Shown here: positions 24,805 through 32,470 of the stretch, piece after piece
How positions within the stretch are numbered: the stretch's first letter is position 1
How the letters are laid out: every line of letters starts with the position of its first letter
From: a virus
DNA: 54,158 nucleotides
Virus record (IMG/VR): IMGVR_UViG_3300022200_000061
Coordinates: 1-54,158 of that record
Direction: 5' to 3' (one strand)
Notes under the pieces: model-generated
What the model was told of the DNA's origin: nothing
Database searches by the model: none
The model's input: the letters and a program-made list of their open reading frames with translations, nothing else
Translations under genes and position numbers: made by a program

Positions 24805-24932
24805 TGTATTTCATTGTAACGTTCGCCGGGTCCAAGGTGATTGGGCCTTTCACATGTGAGAAAGCCGCTCTCGAATATAAGCGCCAGTACCCTAAGTTTG
24901 CTGGTGTTGTACGAGACGTACAGAAACCATAG
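24804..24932 (+). CDS. Hypothetical 42-aa protein
   Basis: MYFIVTFAGSKVIGPFTCEK, then KRQYPKFAGVVRDVQKP. Coupled to the upstream membrane peptide by TGATG. Short beta-hairpin-like sequence with one Cys. No family recognised. Confidence 0.45.
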   Translation: MYFIVTFAGSKVIGPFTCEKAALEYKRQYPKFAGVVRDVQKP

Positions 24933-24940
24933 GTAATGTC

Positions 24941-25105
24941 ATGCTTGAGAACTCTCTCTACTTCATTGGTGGCGTACTCGTCACTGTAATGTTGTTTCTC
25001 CTGTTCTCCATATACGGTTATGCCGTATGGACTTGGTTCACTTCACAGTTTAGGAGTGCCAAAGCCGAGGATTTCTTGGAAAAACATTTTAAGGATGATC
25101 TGTGA
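24941..25105 (+). CDS. Membrane protein, 54 aa
   Basis: MLENSLYFIGGVLVTVMLFL then LFSIYGYAVWTWF: one transmembrane helix, followed by a charged cytoplasmic tail (AKAEDFLEKHFKDDL). Similar build to the 40-aa peptide at 24682. Stop overlaps the next ATG. Confidence 0.5.
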   Translation: MLENSLYFIGGVLVTVMLFLLFSIYGYAVWTWFTSQFRSAKAEDFLEKHFKDDL

Positions 25106-25314
25106 TGAAGGTTTATTTAGTGATCACAGCCTATCAAGACGAGTACGAAATTCATGGGGCCTACCTTGATTCAAATCAAGCTTTGGTCCGGCAACAAGCT
25201 GAGCGTCGTAAGTTTCTAGAATACCTTGGCAGCTACAAGCCACGTCGTCTGGACGACATGCTTGAGGCCATCCATATCAAAGAAATGGAAATCAGTGATG
25301 CAAACGAACAGTGA
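25105..25314 (+). CDS. Hypothetical 69-aa protein
   Basis: ATG 25105 (TGATG with the upstream stop). MKVYLVITAYQDEYEIHGAY and a helical C-terminus (LDDMLEAIHIKEMEISDANE). The V-Y-L-V-I-T opening resembles the 42-aa protein at 24804 (MYFIVTF). No family recognised. Confidence 0.5.
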   Translation: MKVYLVITAYQDEYEIHGAYLDSNQALVRQQAERRKFLEYLGSYKPRRLDDMLEAIHIKEMEISDANEQ

Positions 25315-25444
25315 TAAGGTGCGTACCTTCCGTAATGAGGATAAGGAACCTCGTTTGGACCGTAAGCGTGACAAGATGAGCCCGAAAGAGCTTCGTAAAC
25401 AGGCAAGACGTGTCAAGCACGTTGGCCGTGATATTGAAGACTGA
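25298..25444 (+). CDS. Very basic 48-aa protein
   Basis: MQTNSDKVRTFRNEDKEPRL then KLRKQARRVKHVG-like basic run near the end. It starts inside the 3' end of the upstream gene in another frame (17-base overlap). Likely nucleic-acid binding. Last gene before the AT-rich island at 25445-25592. Confidence 0.5.
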   Translation: MQTNSDKVRTFRNEDKEPRLDRKRDKMSPKELRKQARRVKHVGRDIED

Positions 25445-25547
25445 TTGGTATTTGTAGTATCACTCTAACTTCTTCATATTATACTCTTCTAAACTTCGTT
25501 ATCTTCCGATTATCATCGGTATAGAGTATTATATAGATATCATATAG

Positions 25548-25580
25548 ATATATACCGGCTGAGAAGCCTGTTTGTGAGAA
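25548..25580 (-). promoter_or_regulatory. Putative phage late promoter (element copy 2), antisense to early genes
   Basis: Minus strand: TTCTCACAAACAGG, ten bases, GGTATATAT. It sits in an AT-rich island with further ATATAGATAT repeats and a CCGAT-TATC-ATCGG hairpin at 25506-25519. Transcription from here would run leftward, antisense across the early genes 25444 to 21957 and on toward the tail spike and terminase genes. The plus strand of the same site also supplies the AAAGGAAA ribosome site of the gene at 25593. Confidence 0.55.
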
Positions 25581-25592
25581 AGGAAATGAAAA

Positions 25593-26474
25593 ATGGATGC
25601 AAAAACACTTCGTCGTGTTAGTCCATTGGTTAAGGAATACGCCAAAACCCGGTTCGTTCATGACTATCAAGATAGGAACTCCAACGCTATCAATGCGCGT
25701 GTTTCAATTGGTCTTTCAGGTAAAGCTAAACTTGATCGTGGTGCGCCATATGTATGTTATGGCAATCTGAATCGTACTGTCGATCCTGATACGAAGGCCA
25801 TTCTTCTTCAGATTCAGCCCCGTAAAGAAGCTGTTACTGAAGAGGCATTCCGCCACTACATCCATTGGGTTATTAACCTCTCCCCTTGGCGTCATGCGTT
25901 CATCAGCAAGAACATTGATCGTGTCATGCGTGATGGTGTTGTTGTCGTTGATGCTACATACAAGGGCAACACTGTCTCTGGTGGCATGATTGCACTACGT
26001 CAGGCTTGGGAAAACTACAGTGCAAACTTCCGCCACAAGGGTGTTCAAGCATGGTATGAATTGCTTGGCCAGACTGACCCTGTTGTAGCATTTGCTGCAA
26101 GCTGTTTGTTCTCTTGGGTAAATGACCATGCTGTAATCCCAACGCCAACGTTTGCTGGGCATACCCCTCTCAATCAGGATGGGTCCAACCGCCTTGACTC
26201 GTTTGTTCGTGGTAACATGGTTGATAATTCTGAACCTTGGTGTGTTGGTGCTATCCATCGTCTAGCATCTGGTGCATGGCCACCAGCAACAATGACCCCC
26301 AAATCTTTCGCACCATTCGTTCACAAGCTTGTTGAACAAATTGATAGCAAGAAGACTAGCGCCAACCCTTTTGCTGCAAGAAATGAGACTAAGGTGTATG
26401 AGCGTAACAGGCTTATTACCTTCCTTGCTGAAAACCTCCAGCCTGAATGGGATAAGTTGAATGGCACGGCGTAG
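25593..26474 (+). CDS. Hypothetical 293-aa protein at head of amidoligase region
   Basis: ATG 25593 with AAAGGAAAT upstream. Soluble, Trp-rich (WVINLSPWRHAFI; QAWENYSANFRHKGVQAWYE), with GVVVVDATYKGNTVSGGM in the middle and MTPKSFAPFVHKLVEQI toward the end. I recognise no family. It is followed, with a 14-base overlap, by the class I amidotransferase-like gene, so it is probably part of the same pathway or at least the same transcript. Confidence 0.6.
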   Translation: MDAKTLRRVSPLVKEYAKTRFVHDYQDRNSNAINARVSIGLSGKAKLDRGAPYVCYGNLNRTVDPDTKAILLQIQPRKEAVTEEAFRHYIHWVINLSPWRHAFISKNIDRVMRDGVVVVDATYKGNTVSGGMIALRQAWENYSANFRHKGVQAWYELLGQTDPVVAFAASCLFSWVNDHAVIPTPTFAGHTPLNQDGSNRLDSFVRGNMVDNSEPWCVGAIHRLASGAWPPATMTPKSFAPFVHKLVEQIDSKKTSANPFAARNETKVYERNRLITFLAENLQPEWDKLNGTA

Positions 26475-27153
26475 TGTTTTAATCAGTAATGGCAGTGGTG
26501 CAGGTGCTGTACGTACAATGTTTATGGAAGAGGGATGGGATATCTGTAGTGATATCGACGATGCTGATTTGGTTCAGTTCGTTGGTGGTGCAGACGTTGA
26601 CCCTGCTCTCTATGGGCATCACAAGCATCGTACTACAACCATTGACGCCAATCGTGACCTCCGTGAACAAGAGCTATACACTATGGCCCTTGATCGTGGT
26701 ATTCCTATGGCTGGTATCTGTCGTGGTGGTCAGTTCCTCAATGTCATGAATGGTGGGCTGCTCTATCAGGATGTTGATGGACATGCTATGGGCACTACAC
26801 ATGAGGCATGGCTTAAGGGCGCGCCCTTGCCTGTCAAGGTAACATCAACCCATCACCAGATGATGGAGCCTAACTACGATGCTGATGTGCGTGTACTGAT
26901 GCAAGCCAAGGCTTCGTCCGTTAAGCGTATGATGTCGAACAAGAAGAATGGCATCTATGAAACCAAGATCGTCATGAAGGATGGGTGTCAGCCCTCTGAT
27001 GTTGAAGCCCTCTACTATCCGGGTACTCGTTGCCTGTGCTTCCAGCCTCATCCAGAGTTTACGGCAGCCTATGCTCGTGAGACTCGTGAGGTGTATTTCG
27101 TCTTTATGGCTGATTACATCACAGGTGATCCGAACGACCACGTTCCATATTGA
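26461..27153 (+). CDS. Class I glutamine amidotransferase / gamma-glutamyl hydrolase-like (peptidase C26)
   Basis: 230 aa. MAGICRGGQFLNVMNGG holds the nucleophilic elbow (Cys87). FQPHPEF near residue 197 gives the catalytic His and Glu. FVGGADVDPALYG near residue 40 and NRDLREQELYTMALDRGIPM fit PuuD/GGH-type members of the C26 family, which hydrolyse gamma-glutamyl bonds, rather than synthetase-linked domains. In phage amidoligase clusters such a peptidase may trim or recycle a gamma-glutamyl product (inference). All three catalytic residues are present. Confidence 0.85.
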   Translation: MARRSVLISNGSGAGAVRTMFMEEGWDICSDIDDADLVQFVGGADVDPALYGHHKHRTTTIDANRDLREQELYTMALDRGIPMAGICRGGQFLNVMNGGLLYQDVDGHAMGTTHEAWLKGAPLPVKVTSTHHQMMEPNYDADVRVLMQAKASSVKRMMSNKKNGIYETKIVMKDGCQPSDVEALYYPGTRCLCFQPHPEFTAAYARETREVYFVFMADYITGDPNDHVPY

Positions 27154-27158
27154 GTTAT

Positions 27159-27192
27159 GAAGTGTGGATAGTGGTAATTTTGTGAGAAAATA
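27159..27192 (+). repeat. Early intergenic repeat, copy 4
   Basis: GAAGTGTGGATAGTGGTAAT then TTTGTGAGAAAAT. ATTTT and AAAAT can pair around GTGAG. Begins 5 bases after a stop and ends just before the ribosome site of the membrane protein at 27207. Confidence 0.5.
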
Positions 27193-27206
27193 ACGGAGAT
27201 TTTGAA

Positions 27207-27596
27207 ATGAACATGCTGTCTGTATTCCTCCTTCTGTCTGATATCGTGCCACGTCTGGCTATTTTGGGCATTATCTTGATAGTTGCTGCTCTGGCCCTCC
27301 TGTTCGTCCTGCCCAAAAATGATGAGATCGAAATGTTCTCATACGAACATGCCCCGTTTCAGGGGCTAATGAGAAAAGAGCCGTACATTGTGGGTATTAT
27401 TGGTCTCGTCTTGCTCTTCTTCACTCCAAGCAAGGAAGCCTTTCGACTAATTGCTGCCAGTCAGGTTGGCGAACAGATTATTCAGCTTGAAGAGGTGCAG
27501 GAAATTGGTGGTGAGGTTGGTGGACTGGCCAAAGATGCCATTGAACTGCTGCGCCAGCAGGTGAATAACAATCTTCCACAGAAGCCTACTGAATAG
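27207..27596 (+). CDS. Two-helix membrane protein, 129 aa
   Basis: Transmembrane segments: LAILGIILIVAALALLFVLP (about residues 17-36) and PYIVGIIGLVLLFFTP (about 60-75), then a soluble, acidic, Gln-rich helical C-terminus (GEQIIQLEEVQEIGGEVGGL). ATG 27207 with ACGGAGAT upstream. It sits between the peptidase C26-like and class II amidotransferase genes. If the pathway acts on the envelope this could anchor it, but no family is recognised. Confidence 0.6.
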   Translation: MNMLSVFLLLSDIVPRLAILGIILIVAALALLFVLPKNDEIEMFSYEHAPFQGLMRKEPYIVGIIGLVLLFFTPSKEAFRLIAASQVGEQIIQLEEVQEIGGEVGGLAKDAIELLRQQVNNNLPQKPTE

Positions 27597-27648
27597 GTGT
27601 AAGTGTTTTAGGCCATGTTGGGTCATCTGACATAGCTAACCTCTCTCA

Positions 27649-27668
27649 GCGGCCTTCTCTGTGGCCGC
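27649..27668 (+). other. Perfect 6-bp GC hairpin before 27693 gene
   Basis: GCGGCC-TTCTCTGT-GGCCGC in the 96-base gap before the next ATG. No U-run follows, so not an intrinsic terminator; perhaps a processing or RNA-stability stem. Confidence 0.45.
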
Positions 27669-27692
27669 AATCAACCTTCTAGGAGCATATTA

Positions 27693-28103
27693 ATGACTGT
27701 TGATGTAAAAGTTGGCGATGTTGTACTAATTAAAATTGGTGTTGGGTTCAGCCTTAGTGGCAAAGCTGTCTCAATCTCTTCTGTGAACAATGAACACTTC
27801 ACTACACCTGTTGGCACTAGGCTTGGCCACTACAAGTACCCGCTCCATATTATCGAAAAGGTTGTCAAACCTCTTAACCCAACTGAAGAGGCTATCAAGC
27901 ATCTTACATCCCTTGGTTATAAGGTGGAAGAACCAACTCCGCCTCGTGAGGGTATTGGTGTTGTGTATAGTTTTCAGTTAGCTGCTCAAGACAAGGTTGT
28001 GACCGCTATTATGGACCAAAATGCGTGGGGCACCTACTACGAAAAAGATGAAAAGTATACAAAGATTGCCACAGTGAAGTGGGTTGAAGGAGAATACGTC
28101 TAA
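27693..28103 (+). CDS. Hypothetical 136-aa protein, paralogue of 24302-24685
   Basis: MTVDVKVGDVVLIKIGVGFS, a small-barrel-like opening, then a helix with LTSLGYKVEEPTPP, and IATVKWVEGEYV at the end. Same order of parts as the 127-aa protein at 24302. Its stop overlaps the ATG of the class II amidotransferase gene (TAATG), tying it to the amidoligase cluster. Function unknown. Confidence 0.6.
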   Translation: MTVDVKVGDVVLIKIGVGFSLSGKAVSISSVNNEHFTTPVGTRLGHYKYPLHIIEKVVKPLNPTEEAIKHLTSLGYKVEEPTPPREGIGVVYSFQLAAQDKVVTAIMDQNAWGTYYEKDEKYTKIATVKWVEGEYV

Positions 28104-29530
28104 TGTGCGGTTTGGTAGGTATGGCGGGTAACATTGTCGATGGGGACAAGAAGGTGTTGAAGCATCTTCTCATCTTCGATGTTCTCCGTGGTGACGATAG
28201 CACTGGTCTTGCTGTTGTCTCTGAAAAAGATGATAGTATCTCTCTTGTCAAGGAAGTGGGGGCTCCCCATAACTTGTTCCGTAAGAGCGAGTTCGATAGC
28301 AAGGGTGTGTACACCAGCCAGCGTGGTAAGGTGTTCATTGGTCACAATCGTGCAGCCACCAAGGGTGCTGTGACTAAGAAGAATGCTCATCCATTCCACC
28401 ATGGCAATGTTGTTGGTGCGCACAATGGCACACTGCGTGGTGCCTTTCGTCTTGAAAACAGCGCCAAGTTTGATGTTGATAGTGAAGCTATCTTCTACAA
28501 CCTCGCGAAGTACACTATCGAATCCACGATGGGTAATGTCGATGGTGCCTATGCACTGACTTGGTACGACAAGGACGACAACAAGGTGTATGTCATTCGT
28601 AACAACGAACGGCCCCTGTACTGGACACGTCGCACTGATTTGGACGTTATTTATTGGGCATCTGAGCCTTGGATGCTTGAGGTTGCTCTTGGTCGTTGCA
28701 GCATCAAGCATGGCGACATCGTAGAGTTTGAAAAGAATACGCTCTACAGCCTTGACGTATCCAACGTTATGCCTAGCACCTTCCGTAAGGTTGAGTGGGT
28801 TGAGAAGAAGAATGTTGAGGGCTATAAGTATAAGCCTGTGGTTCGTCATAACAACCATAACAATGGCTCTCACATCTTTAACAACCCAAGCAATGTCAAT
28901 CAGGGAGGCCGCAGTAATGTCATCCCTTTCTCTCCCACGTCGAACGGTGGCTCGACTCAATCTGCTGGCCGGACGGCGACTGAACTATCTGTCATGAAGC
29001 AGATGGAAGGACAGACAATCCGGTTTCGTCTTTCCGGGGTTAAGGTGGGGGTAAGCAAAAGTCGCTATCTCTCTGCATTTCCTGACAACCCTCTTGCTGA
29101 TTGGGATATTCGCATCTATGGCCACAAGAATAGTTTGTGGGGCAATTGGGTGGATGCAGCTAAGGGCAAGAACCTCTTCTCGGGCAAAATCAAGAAGGTT
29201 GTTGACACGTGGCACTCGGGTGGCAAGCGTGAGACCTACCTCCTTATCGACCTCCGCTCAATTGAGAAACAGGTTGAGACAGAGGTTGAAGAGGAACTCC
29301 CGAAGAGTAACACGGTAAGTGATACTGATTGGTACGAAGGTTTTGGTGGCCGTTTCCTTACTCGTGATGAGTGGGATAACGCTACTAAGGATGGTTGTGC
29401 CAACTGTACAGCCGATGCTGATCCCGACGACCAACTCCTGACATTCTTTAGCCACAATGAACATTTCTGTGGCAAGTGTGCGGATGCTAATACCAAGGCT
29501 GAATCTAACCCACGTTCTAATCTCAACTAA
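28103..29530 (+). CDS. Class II glutamine amidotransferase (Ntn) with C-terminal zinc ribbon, 475 aa
   Basis: MCGLVGMAG: Cys2 becomes the N-terminal nucleophile once Met is removed. HNRAATKG (81-88), NAHPFHHG (94-101) and GAHNGTL (105-111) are the glutamine-binding and oxyanion motifs of GlmS/PurF-type glutaminase domains. The domain ends near residue 230. The C-terminal half is not a known synthetase; it ends with a CANC...CGKC cluster (about 431-460) like a zinc ribbon. The likely role is release of ammonia from glutamine for a partner ligase; the two ligases encoded next door are obvious candidates. Phage clusters of this kind were predicted by Iyer, Aravind and co-workers. Confidence 0.88.
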   Translation: MCGLVGMAGNIVDGDKKVLKHLLIFDVLRGDDSTGLAVVSEKDDSISLVKEVGAPHNLFRKSEFDSKGVYTSQRGKVFIGHNRAATKGAVTKKNAHPFHHGNVVGAHNGTLRGAFRLENSAKFDVDSEAIFYNLAKYTIESTMGNVDGAYALTWYDKDDNKVYVIRNNERPLYWTRRTDLDVIYWASEPWMLEVALGRCSIKHGDIVEFEKNTLYSLDVSNVMPSTFRKVEWVEKKNVEGYKYKPVVRHNNHNNGSHIFNNPSNVNQGGRSNVIPFSPTSNGGSTQSAGRTATELSVMKQMEGQTIRFRLSGVKVGVSKSRYLSAFPDNPLADWDIRIYGHKNSLWGNWVDAAKGKNLFSGKIKKVVDTWHSGGKRETYLLIDLRSIEKQVETEVEEELPKSNTVSDTDWYEGFGGRFLTRDEWDNATKDGCANCTADADPDDQLLTFFSHNEHFCGKCADANTKAESNPRSNLN

Positions 29531-29547
29531 ACATTACGGAGTGTTAA

Positions 29548-30633
29548 ATGACTGAATTTCTTATCGGCGCTGATCCAGAATTGTTTGTTCGTGATCGTAA
29601 GGGCGAGCTTGTCTCCGCTCATGGTATGATCCCCGGCACTAAAGCCAATCCCCATCAGGTTGAGGGCGGTGCGGTTCAGGTTGATGGTATGGCTTTGGAG
29701 TTCAATATCAATCCAGCCAGCACCTATCAGGAATGGGAAGCCAACATCACTGGTGTAATGGCCCAGCTTAAGGAAATGATCCCAACGGGCTACACCTTTG
29801 ACTTCTCCCCTGTCGCTGAATTTGGTGCTGACTTCATCAAGACACAGCCTGAAGAGGCTCGTGACCTTGGTTGTGACCCTGATTTTAACCCATACAATAG
29901 TAATCAGCCATTCCCCCGCCCTGATGCCAGCACTTCGTTCCGTACTGCGTCTGGTCATGTCCATATTGGTTGGACAAAAGATCAGTCAATTGATGACCCC
30001 GATCATTGGGAAGCTTGCAGTATGATGGCACGTCAGCTTGACCTTGCCCTTCTTCCTCACTCGTTCATCTGGGATCGGGATACGAAGCGTAGCTCACTTT
30101 ATGGCAAGCCCGGTGCTTTCCGCCCTAAGTCTTATGGTGTTGAGTATCGTTCTCTGTCCAATGTCTGGGTGGACAATGCTGACACTCGCTACATTGTGTA
30201 CCATCGTACACTGAACGCTGCTCAGATGCTGTTGTCTGGTCGTCGTATGTATGACTATGACAGCCATCGTGATCCTGTCATTTATCACAAGAAGGGTGAT
30301 CTCAAGTCTGTGAAGATGTGGTCGGACCATCTGCATGCTGCTTTTGATCGGTATGACCCTGATGGGATTATTCGTGCCAAGATGGCTACCATCTACAATC
30401 AGAACAAAACCCCTGTAAAAAGCTCGATAGTCAAGCCTAAGACTAAGACAAATGATGCGGAGTTTAATCCAGCGCTCCAGTGGAATCTGGCTGTGCGAGA
30501 GGCACGAGAACGTATCCGTGAACGTGCAGCCATTGGTGTCCCCGTAGCTGCTGGCATTGGTCGTGGCCCTCGTCGTCGTGGCGCAGGTCAGATGGCTGTA
30601 CCTGCCGCGATTCTTGATGACGATTTCCTGTAA
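29548..30633 (+). CDS. COOH-NH2 ligase type 2 (phiEco32-like amidoligase), 361 aa
   Basis: FLIGADPELFVRD (residues 5-17) is the signature opening of the phiEco32-like COOH-NH2 ligase type 2 family, a glutamine-synthetase-fold group. ALEFNINPAS (49-58) and GHVHIGW (near 133) add the metal-binding Glu/Asn and His residues. These enzymes are predicted to join a carboxylate to an amine using ATP. The C-terminus is basic and Gly/Arg-rich (GRGPRRRGAG), perhaps for binding RNA or a polyanion. It starts 18 bases after the amidotransferase gene. The substrate is unknown. Confidence 0.85.
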   Translation: MTEFLIGADPELFVRDRKGELVSAHGMIPGTKANPHQVEGGAVQVDGMALEFNINPASTYQEWEANITGVMAQLKEMIPTGYTFDFSPVAEFGADFIKTQPEEARDLGCDPDFNPYNSNQPFPRPDASTSFRTASGHVHIGWTKDQSIDDPDHWEACSMMARQLDLALLPHSFIWDRDTKRSSLYGKPGAFRPKSYGVEYRSLSNVWVDNADTRYIVYHRTLNAAQMLLSGRRMYDYDSHRDPVIYHKKGDLKSVKMWSDHLHAAFDRYDPDGIIRAKMATIYNQNKTPVKSSIVKPKTKTNDAEFNPALQWNLAVREARERIRERAAIGVPVAAGIGRGPRRRGAGQMAVPAAILDDDFL

Positions 30634-30642
30634 GGAGTAGCT

Positions 30643-31224
30643 ATGAAACACTACGACACTGTAGAGTATGCCCAGTCACGATTGGTTGATACTATCGTAC
30701 GTCTTGGCAACAAGCCAATTTTGGTACGGGCTGTTGGCGGTAATAACCGCAACATCATCGTTCACTACGAAGAGGTGTTGACTACTGTTGGTGGTATGAA
30801 AGAGGTGGCTCTTACTGAGTTGAACCTTGACCCTGTACCACTGGGCTATGTTAACTTCGATGGCCTTGCTCACTACCTTACACGAGCCCCAATGCGTCGT
30901 GACTGGCGGCAGGGCCTTCGTATGCTCAACATTATGGTCCCCAATGGGGGGCAGCCTCGTGCTATCCCCTATCGCACAATCGCCAACACAATCATTGGCA
31001 AGTACCCCACCTTCAACTCAGCTCTTGATAAGCTGAACAAAACCACTAATTCCTCACGGGCATTGGCATTCTGTCGTGACTTTGCTATGACACGAGAGAA
31101 GCTGTGCTATAAGGGCGTCTTTGATGTTGGTAGTGTCAACATGGACAATGGCAACATTGAAATCAATCGCAAGTTCGATTGGGTCCGAGAGGCCCTTGAA
31201 CAGAATATGGAGAAAGCAGCATGA
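30643..31224 (+). CDS. Hypothetical 193-aa protein inside amidoligase cluster
   Basis: ATG 30643 with AAGGAGTAG. Soluble, mixed alpha/beta; MKHYDTVEYAQSRLVDTIVR, NGGQPRAIPYRTIANTIIGK, C-terminal basic-acidic helix. It lies between the two amidoligase-fold genes and its stop overlaps the next ATG (ATGA), so it should be made with them. Could be a carrier, substrate or subunit. No family recognised. Confidence 0.6.
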   Translation: MKHYDTVEYAQSRLVDTIVRLGNKPILVRAVGGNNRNIIVHYEEVLTTVGGMKEVALTELNLDPVPLGYVNFDGLAHYLTRAPMRRDWRQGLRMLNIMVPNGGQPRAIPYRTIANTIIGKYPTFNSALDKLNKTTNSSRALAFCRDFAMTREKLCYKGVFDVGSVNMDNGNIEINRKFDWVREALEQNMEKAA

Positions 31225-32075
31225 AGCCAATGAAGCAAGTCCTACGGTTGGACCCTTCAACATACCGTGATGCCTTGTATGGTGTAGAGATTGAGGTGGA
31301 GGGGAACAACCTCCCCACCCGCCTCAGCAGCTCTGTGTGGCGTATTGAGCGGGATGGCAGCCTCAAGTCTGCGGAAGCCTACGAGTATGTGACACCACAC
31401 CCACTGTCATTGGCAGGTGTACGGTCCTCGTTGGACTATCTTGGTGCTGCTTACGCAACGTCCCGCACTTCTGTTGACGAAAGCATTCGTGCTGGTGTAC
31501 ATGTCCATATGAATGTGCAGGACTGGAACATCAAACAGTTGTTCACCTTCACCACCATGTACTATGTCCTCGAAGACATCCTTACTCGTTGGTGCGGCCC
31601 GGCCCGTGAGGGCAATCTGTTCTGCCTTCGTTCTAAGGACGCTGAGTTTGTTCTGTTCCGTGTCCTTGAGGCATTGAACAACAAGAACCTTCGTCTGTTG
31701 AAGGACGATACCATCCGCTATTCCTCCCTCAACTACTGCTCACTGTTCAAGTATGGCAGTATTGAGTTCCGTGGGATGCGTGGTACAGGTGATCTGGATG
31801 CCATCTACAACTGGGTTCAGATCATTAACGACCTCCGTGAATCGTCTTTGAAGTTTGACGATCCGGTGTCTGTCATCTCCACGATGAGTGGTGATGGTGG
31901 TCGGGCATTCCTCGACCGTGTTCTCCCCAACACTGCCAAGTTGCTTGGGGATGTCAACGACGCTGATGAGTTGATCAGTGAGTCTACCCGTCGTGTTCAG
32001 ATGCTTGCTTTTGGTGTCAACTGGGCATCAATGGGTGGCAAAAGTGTAAACATCTTTAAGGAAGAGGTTTGGTAA
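31221..32075 (+). CDS. Amidoligase (glutamine-synthetase fold), 284 aa
   Basis: YGVEIEVEGNN (20-30), RIERDGSLKS (41-50), EYVTPHPLS (55-63) and GVHVHMNVQDW (near 93) are the characteristic motifs of the amidoligase family (GVE[IL]E, DGSL, E-x-V/T-P, H-x-H), whose acidic and His residues bind Mg-ATP. FRGMRG further on gives the conserved Arg. Second, distinct GS-like ligase of the cluster. Predicted to form an amide or peptide bond, probably with an alpha- or gamma-carboxylate. Overlaps the neighbours on both sides by 1-4 bases. Confidence 0.85.
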   Translation: MKPMKQVLRLDPSTYRDALYGVEIEVEGNNLPTRLSSSVWRIERDGSLKSAEAYEYVTPHPLSLAGVRSSLDYLGAAYATSRTSVDESIRAGVHVHMNVQDWNIKQLFTFTTMYYVLEDILTRWCGPAREGNLFCLRSKDAEFVLFRVLEALNNKNLRLLKDDTIRYSSLNYCSLFKYGSIEFRGMRGTGDLDAIYNWVQIINDLRESSLKFDDPVSVISTMSGDGGRAFLDRVLPNTAKLLGDVNDADELISESTRRVQMLAFGVNWASMGGKSVNIFKEEVW

Positions 32076-32470
32076 TGACTTATGTATTTGTATATGGTAC
32101 GCTGAAGCAGCGTCATGGTAATCATCGTGTCCTTGGTGACGCTGTGTTTATTGGCGAAGGTGCAACAGTAAGTGATGAGTTCACTATGTTCAACGGAGGT
32201 TTCCCTTTTGTATCCACTGGTTTTGATGAACATCGTGGCCGTGTATTCGGTGAACTTTATGAAACGGATGATGAAGGCATCCTTCGTAACCTCGACCGAC
32301 TTGAAGGCGTCCCTTATCTATACATCAAGAGGGAGGTTGATGTTACGACAGTGGACGGACAGCAGCACCGGGCAACGCTCTACGTGGCGTCGGAAGAGTC
32401 TAACCGTCGAATGAGTCATCGTGAACAGATTGTACCACGTGGCGGTACTAAGATTCTGGAGTGGAATTGA
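32075..32470 (+). CDS. Gamma-glutamylcyclotransferase-like (GGCT/AIG2) protein, 131 aa
   Basis: FVYGTLKQRHGNH (4-16) is the YGTL signature of the GGCT/AIG2 fold; FGELYETDDEGILRNLDRLE carries the usual G-x-L-Y/W-x-(5-10)-L-D-x-x-E pattern with the catalytic Glu. These enzymes release 5-oxoproline from gamma-glutamyl-amines or amino acids. ATG 32075 overlaps the amidoligase stop (TAATG). In an amidoligase cluster it may edit or release gamma-glutamyl products. Confidence 0.85.
   Translation: MTYVFVYGTLKQRHGNHRVLGDAVFIGEGATVSDEFTMFNGGFPFVSTGFDEHRGRVFGELYETDDEGILRNLDRLEGVPYLYIKREVDVTTVDGQQHRATLYVASEESNRRMSHREQIVPRGGTKILEWN

Noticed and set aside
28100-28960. 286-codon minus-strand frame
   Set aside because: Antisense to the class II glutaminase gene with all its catalytic motifs; no family features.
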